A DNA stretch of 64,000 nt from Solirubrobacter soli DSM 22325 (GTDB taxonomy: Bacteria > Actinomycetota > Thermoleophilia > Solirubrobacterales > Solirubrobacteraceae). The position numbers and the translations under genes are program-made. Positions 62,347-64,000 of the stretch are shown here, one piece after another (position 1 is the stretch's first letter; each line of letters opens with the position of its first letter). Location of the stretch: positions 24,309 through 88,308 of the forward strand of contig NZ_AUIK01000034.1 of assembly GCF_000423665.1 (NCBI RefSeq), written 5' to 3'. The notes beneath the pieces were generated by a model. That model worked only from the letters and a program-made list of their open reading frames with translations. It made no database searches and was not told the DNA's origin.

Positions 62347-63411
62347 ATGAGCACCATGCAGACGTTCGATCAGGACAAGCTCGCGGCCTTCATGGACAAG
62401 GCCGTCGGGAACCTCTCCGGCACCACCGCGACCGTCCTCGCGTTCCTCGGCGACCGGCTCGGGCTGTTCACCGCGCTCGATGCGCGCGGCCCGGCGACCG
62501 CCGAGGAGCTCGCCGTCCGCGCGGGGATCGACCCGCGTTACGCGCTCGAGTGGCTGCGCGGGATGACCGCGGCAGGCTATGTCGAGTTCGATGGTGAGCG
62601 TTTCCTGCTCCCACCCGAGCAGGCCCAGGCGTTCGCGGCCGAGGGCGGCCCGTTCTTCCTCGCCGGCGCCCAGCAAGAGCTCATCGGCATGCTGGGCCCG
62701 CTCGACGAGCTGACCGAGGCCTTTCGCACCGGCGGCGGCGTTCCCCAGTCCGCGTACCCGGCCGACGCCTGGGACGGCATGCGCCGCTTCTCCCAGGGCT
62801 GGTTCGACAACCTGCTGCTGCAGGAGTGGATCCCCGCCGCATCCGAGGTGCGCGGCAAGCTGGAAACGGGCGCTCGCTACGCCGACGTCGGCTGCGGGTC
62901 GGGACTCGCGGTGATCAAGCTCGCGGACGCGTTCCCGAACTCGACGTTCGTGGGCTATGACCAGTTCGCCGGTCAAATCGAGCGCGCTCGCGCCAACGCT
63001 GACGCGGCGGGCGTGGCCGACCGCGTCCGCTTCGAGGTTCGCGACGTCGCCACCGGCCTCCCGGAGTCCTTCGACGTCATCTCCACCTTCGACGTCGTCC
63101 ACGACGCGATCGACCCCGCGGCCCTGCTCGCCGGCATCCACGCCGCACTCAACCCCGGCGGCGTCTACCTCATGCTCGAGATGAACAGCGCCGACGATCC
63201 GGCCGAGAACACCGGGCCGCTGGCAACGTTGTTCTACGGTTTCAGCGTCATCTACTGCATGACCACGTCGCTCGCCCACGGCGGCGCCGGGCTCGGAACC
63301 TGCGGCTGCCCGCCCGCCACCGTGCGCGCGCTGAGCGCTCAGGCCGGCTTCTCGAGCGTCGAGCAACTCCCGCTCGACAGCCCGTTCAACATCCTCTACG
63401 CGATCCGGTAG
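62347..63411 (+). CDS. class I SAM-dependent methyltransferase with winged-helix N-terminus
   Basis: The 354-aa protein has an N-terminal dimerisation/winged-helix domain (LFTALDARGPATAEELAVRAGID), as in O-methyltransferases, and a C-terminal SAM domain (YADVGCGSGLAVIKLAD, VGYDQFAGQIERA, STFDVVHDAIDP). The C-terminal part with LYGFSVIYCMTTSLAHGG-like features resembles enzymes acting on small phenolic or halogenated compounds. Divergent from the large BTAD regulator, which is the likely controller. Confidence 0.85.
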   Translation: MSTMQTFDQDKLAAFMDKAVGNLSGTTATVLAFLGDRLGLFTALDARGPATAEELAVRAGIDPRYALEWLRGMTAAGYVEFDGERFLLPPEQAQAFAAEGGPFFLAGAQQELIGMLGPLDELTEAFRTGGGVPQSAYPADAWDGMRRFSQGWFDNLLLQEWIPAASEVRGKLETGARYADVGCGSGLAVIKLADAFPNSTFVGYDQFAGQIERARANADAAGVADRVRFEVRDVATGLPESFDVISTFDVVHDAIDPAALLAGIHAALNPGGVYLMLEMNSADDPAENTGPLATLFYGFSVIYCMTTSLAHGGAGLGTCGCPPATVRALSAQAGFSSVEQLPLDSPFNILYAIR

Positions 63412-63707
63412 CCCGTCAGTCGTCGCCGAGTCACCCAGGACATCTCGGCCGGAGCGTCGCGTGCGATTGCGGGACCTTGGGCGACCGTAGCCGGCGCAAC
63501 CCGTTCCTGGGCCGCGAGCGGATCTCGCGCGACGCAACAGAGCAGACGCGAGAGTGGTGCTCGTCGACGATCCGACACTCTCGCTCGTCGCGCAAAGATG
63601 GCATGAACCGGGTGCCGTTCGGCGCGGCAGCGTGAACCGGGCCTCCTTCGGCTCGGTGCGAGATGGTTCGCGCAGTTGGCAATTGCCGGAGCTCGGAGGA
63701 GGCCCTG

Positions 63708-64000
63708 ATGGCGATCGTAGCCGGGTTTGATGTGCACCGTAGGCAGATCACGTTCGACGCGCTCGAGACCGACACAGGTGAGGTGATGCGTGGCCGGATC
63801 GCGGCCACGCCGGCAGCGGTGACCGTGTGGGCGAAGCGCTTCTCCGGTCGCGAATTGCACGTGGCGGTGGAGGCCTGCACCGGGTGGCTGTTCGTGTGTG
63901 ACGCGCTGACCGCGGCAGGCGCGGTGGCGCATCTGGCCGAGCCGGTAGAGACGCGCGCGTTGCGGGGTCGCAAGCGCCGGGCCAAGACCGATCGCGAGGA
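63708..64000 (+). CDS. IS110-family transposase, N-terminal part (runs off window)
   Basis: From the ATG at 63708 (GGAGGAGG about 8 nt upstream) 97 residues are visible: VAGFDVHRRQITFDAL with the first catalytic Asp, HVAVEACTGW with the second acidic residue, and AEPVETRALRGRKRRAKTDR before the edge with the DEDD-type Asp. This is the intact N-terminus of an IS110/IS1111-group transposase, different in sequence from the relic at 23485-24380. Confidence 0.85.
   Translation, partial: MAIVAGFDVHRRQITFDALETDTGEVMRGRIAATPAAVTVWAKRFSGRELHVAVEACTGWLFVCDALTAAGAVAHLAEPVETRALRGRKRRAKTDRE

Overview
The window is chromosomal DNA from a very GC-rich actinobacterium. The gene families (GH3 and GH5 glycosidases, several BTAD and MalT-like regulators, a Ser/Thr kinase with a C-terminal beta-propeller, many secreted unknowns) and the many apparently leaderless genes with a TAnnnT box 6-8 nt before the start codon suggest the Solirubrobacterales/Thermoleophilia. 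This is inference from composition and gene content; no rRNA or other phylogenetic marker is present.

Layout. 1-1270: the edge of a phage-like element with a frameshifted HK97-type capsid gene. 1760-14894: a LacI regulator divergent from an ABC sugar transporter and a myo-inositol catabolic operon (dehydrogenase, isomerase-like protein, IolC, a stand-alone aldolase-like protein, IolB, IolD, IolA, IolH-like). 14897-18700: an enolase-superfamily dehydratase, an EthD-like protein and several broken genes (MFS, a small protein with a nonsense codon, IS630). 18730-27925: secreted GH3 beta-glucosidase, a secreted unknown, an IS110 relic, and a GH5-alcohol dehydrogenase-SDR operon whose next gene is cut short. 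27922-32454: a rearranged island holding an MBL-fold fragment, an AbiEii-type fragment, the 3' half of tRNA-Arg(TCT), and a 2.75-kb element between 14-bp repeats with only a small membrane protein, a complete HK97-type capsid gene and a tyrosine integrase.

34088-41861 is the most unusual region. It is a tightly coupled eight-gene operon: medium-chain dehydrogenase, degenerate 6-pyruvoyl-tetrahydropterin-synthase homolog, GT4 glycosyltransferase, flippase-like membrane protein, RibD-type reductase, a CDP-alcohol phosphatidyltransferase fused to a sulfatase/LtaS-like domain, and two methyltransferases. The content suggests a pteridine- or pyrimidine-derived, glycosylated and possibly lipid-linked metabolite. 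I know of no described product.

42265-64000 is signalling and regulation: an ABC exporter with a divergent NarL-type two-component pair, an acyl-CoA-ligase-like enzyme convergent with a MalT/LAL regulator, a SARP-like regulator convergent with a lipoprotein sensor plus Ser/Thr kinase pair, several small or secreted proteins, a 1024-aa BTAD-ATPase-TPR regulator divergent from a methyltransferase, and the start of an IS110-type transposase at the right edge.
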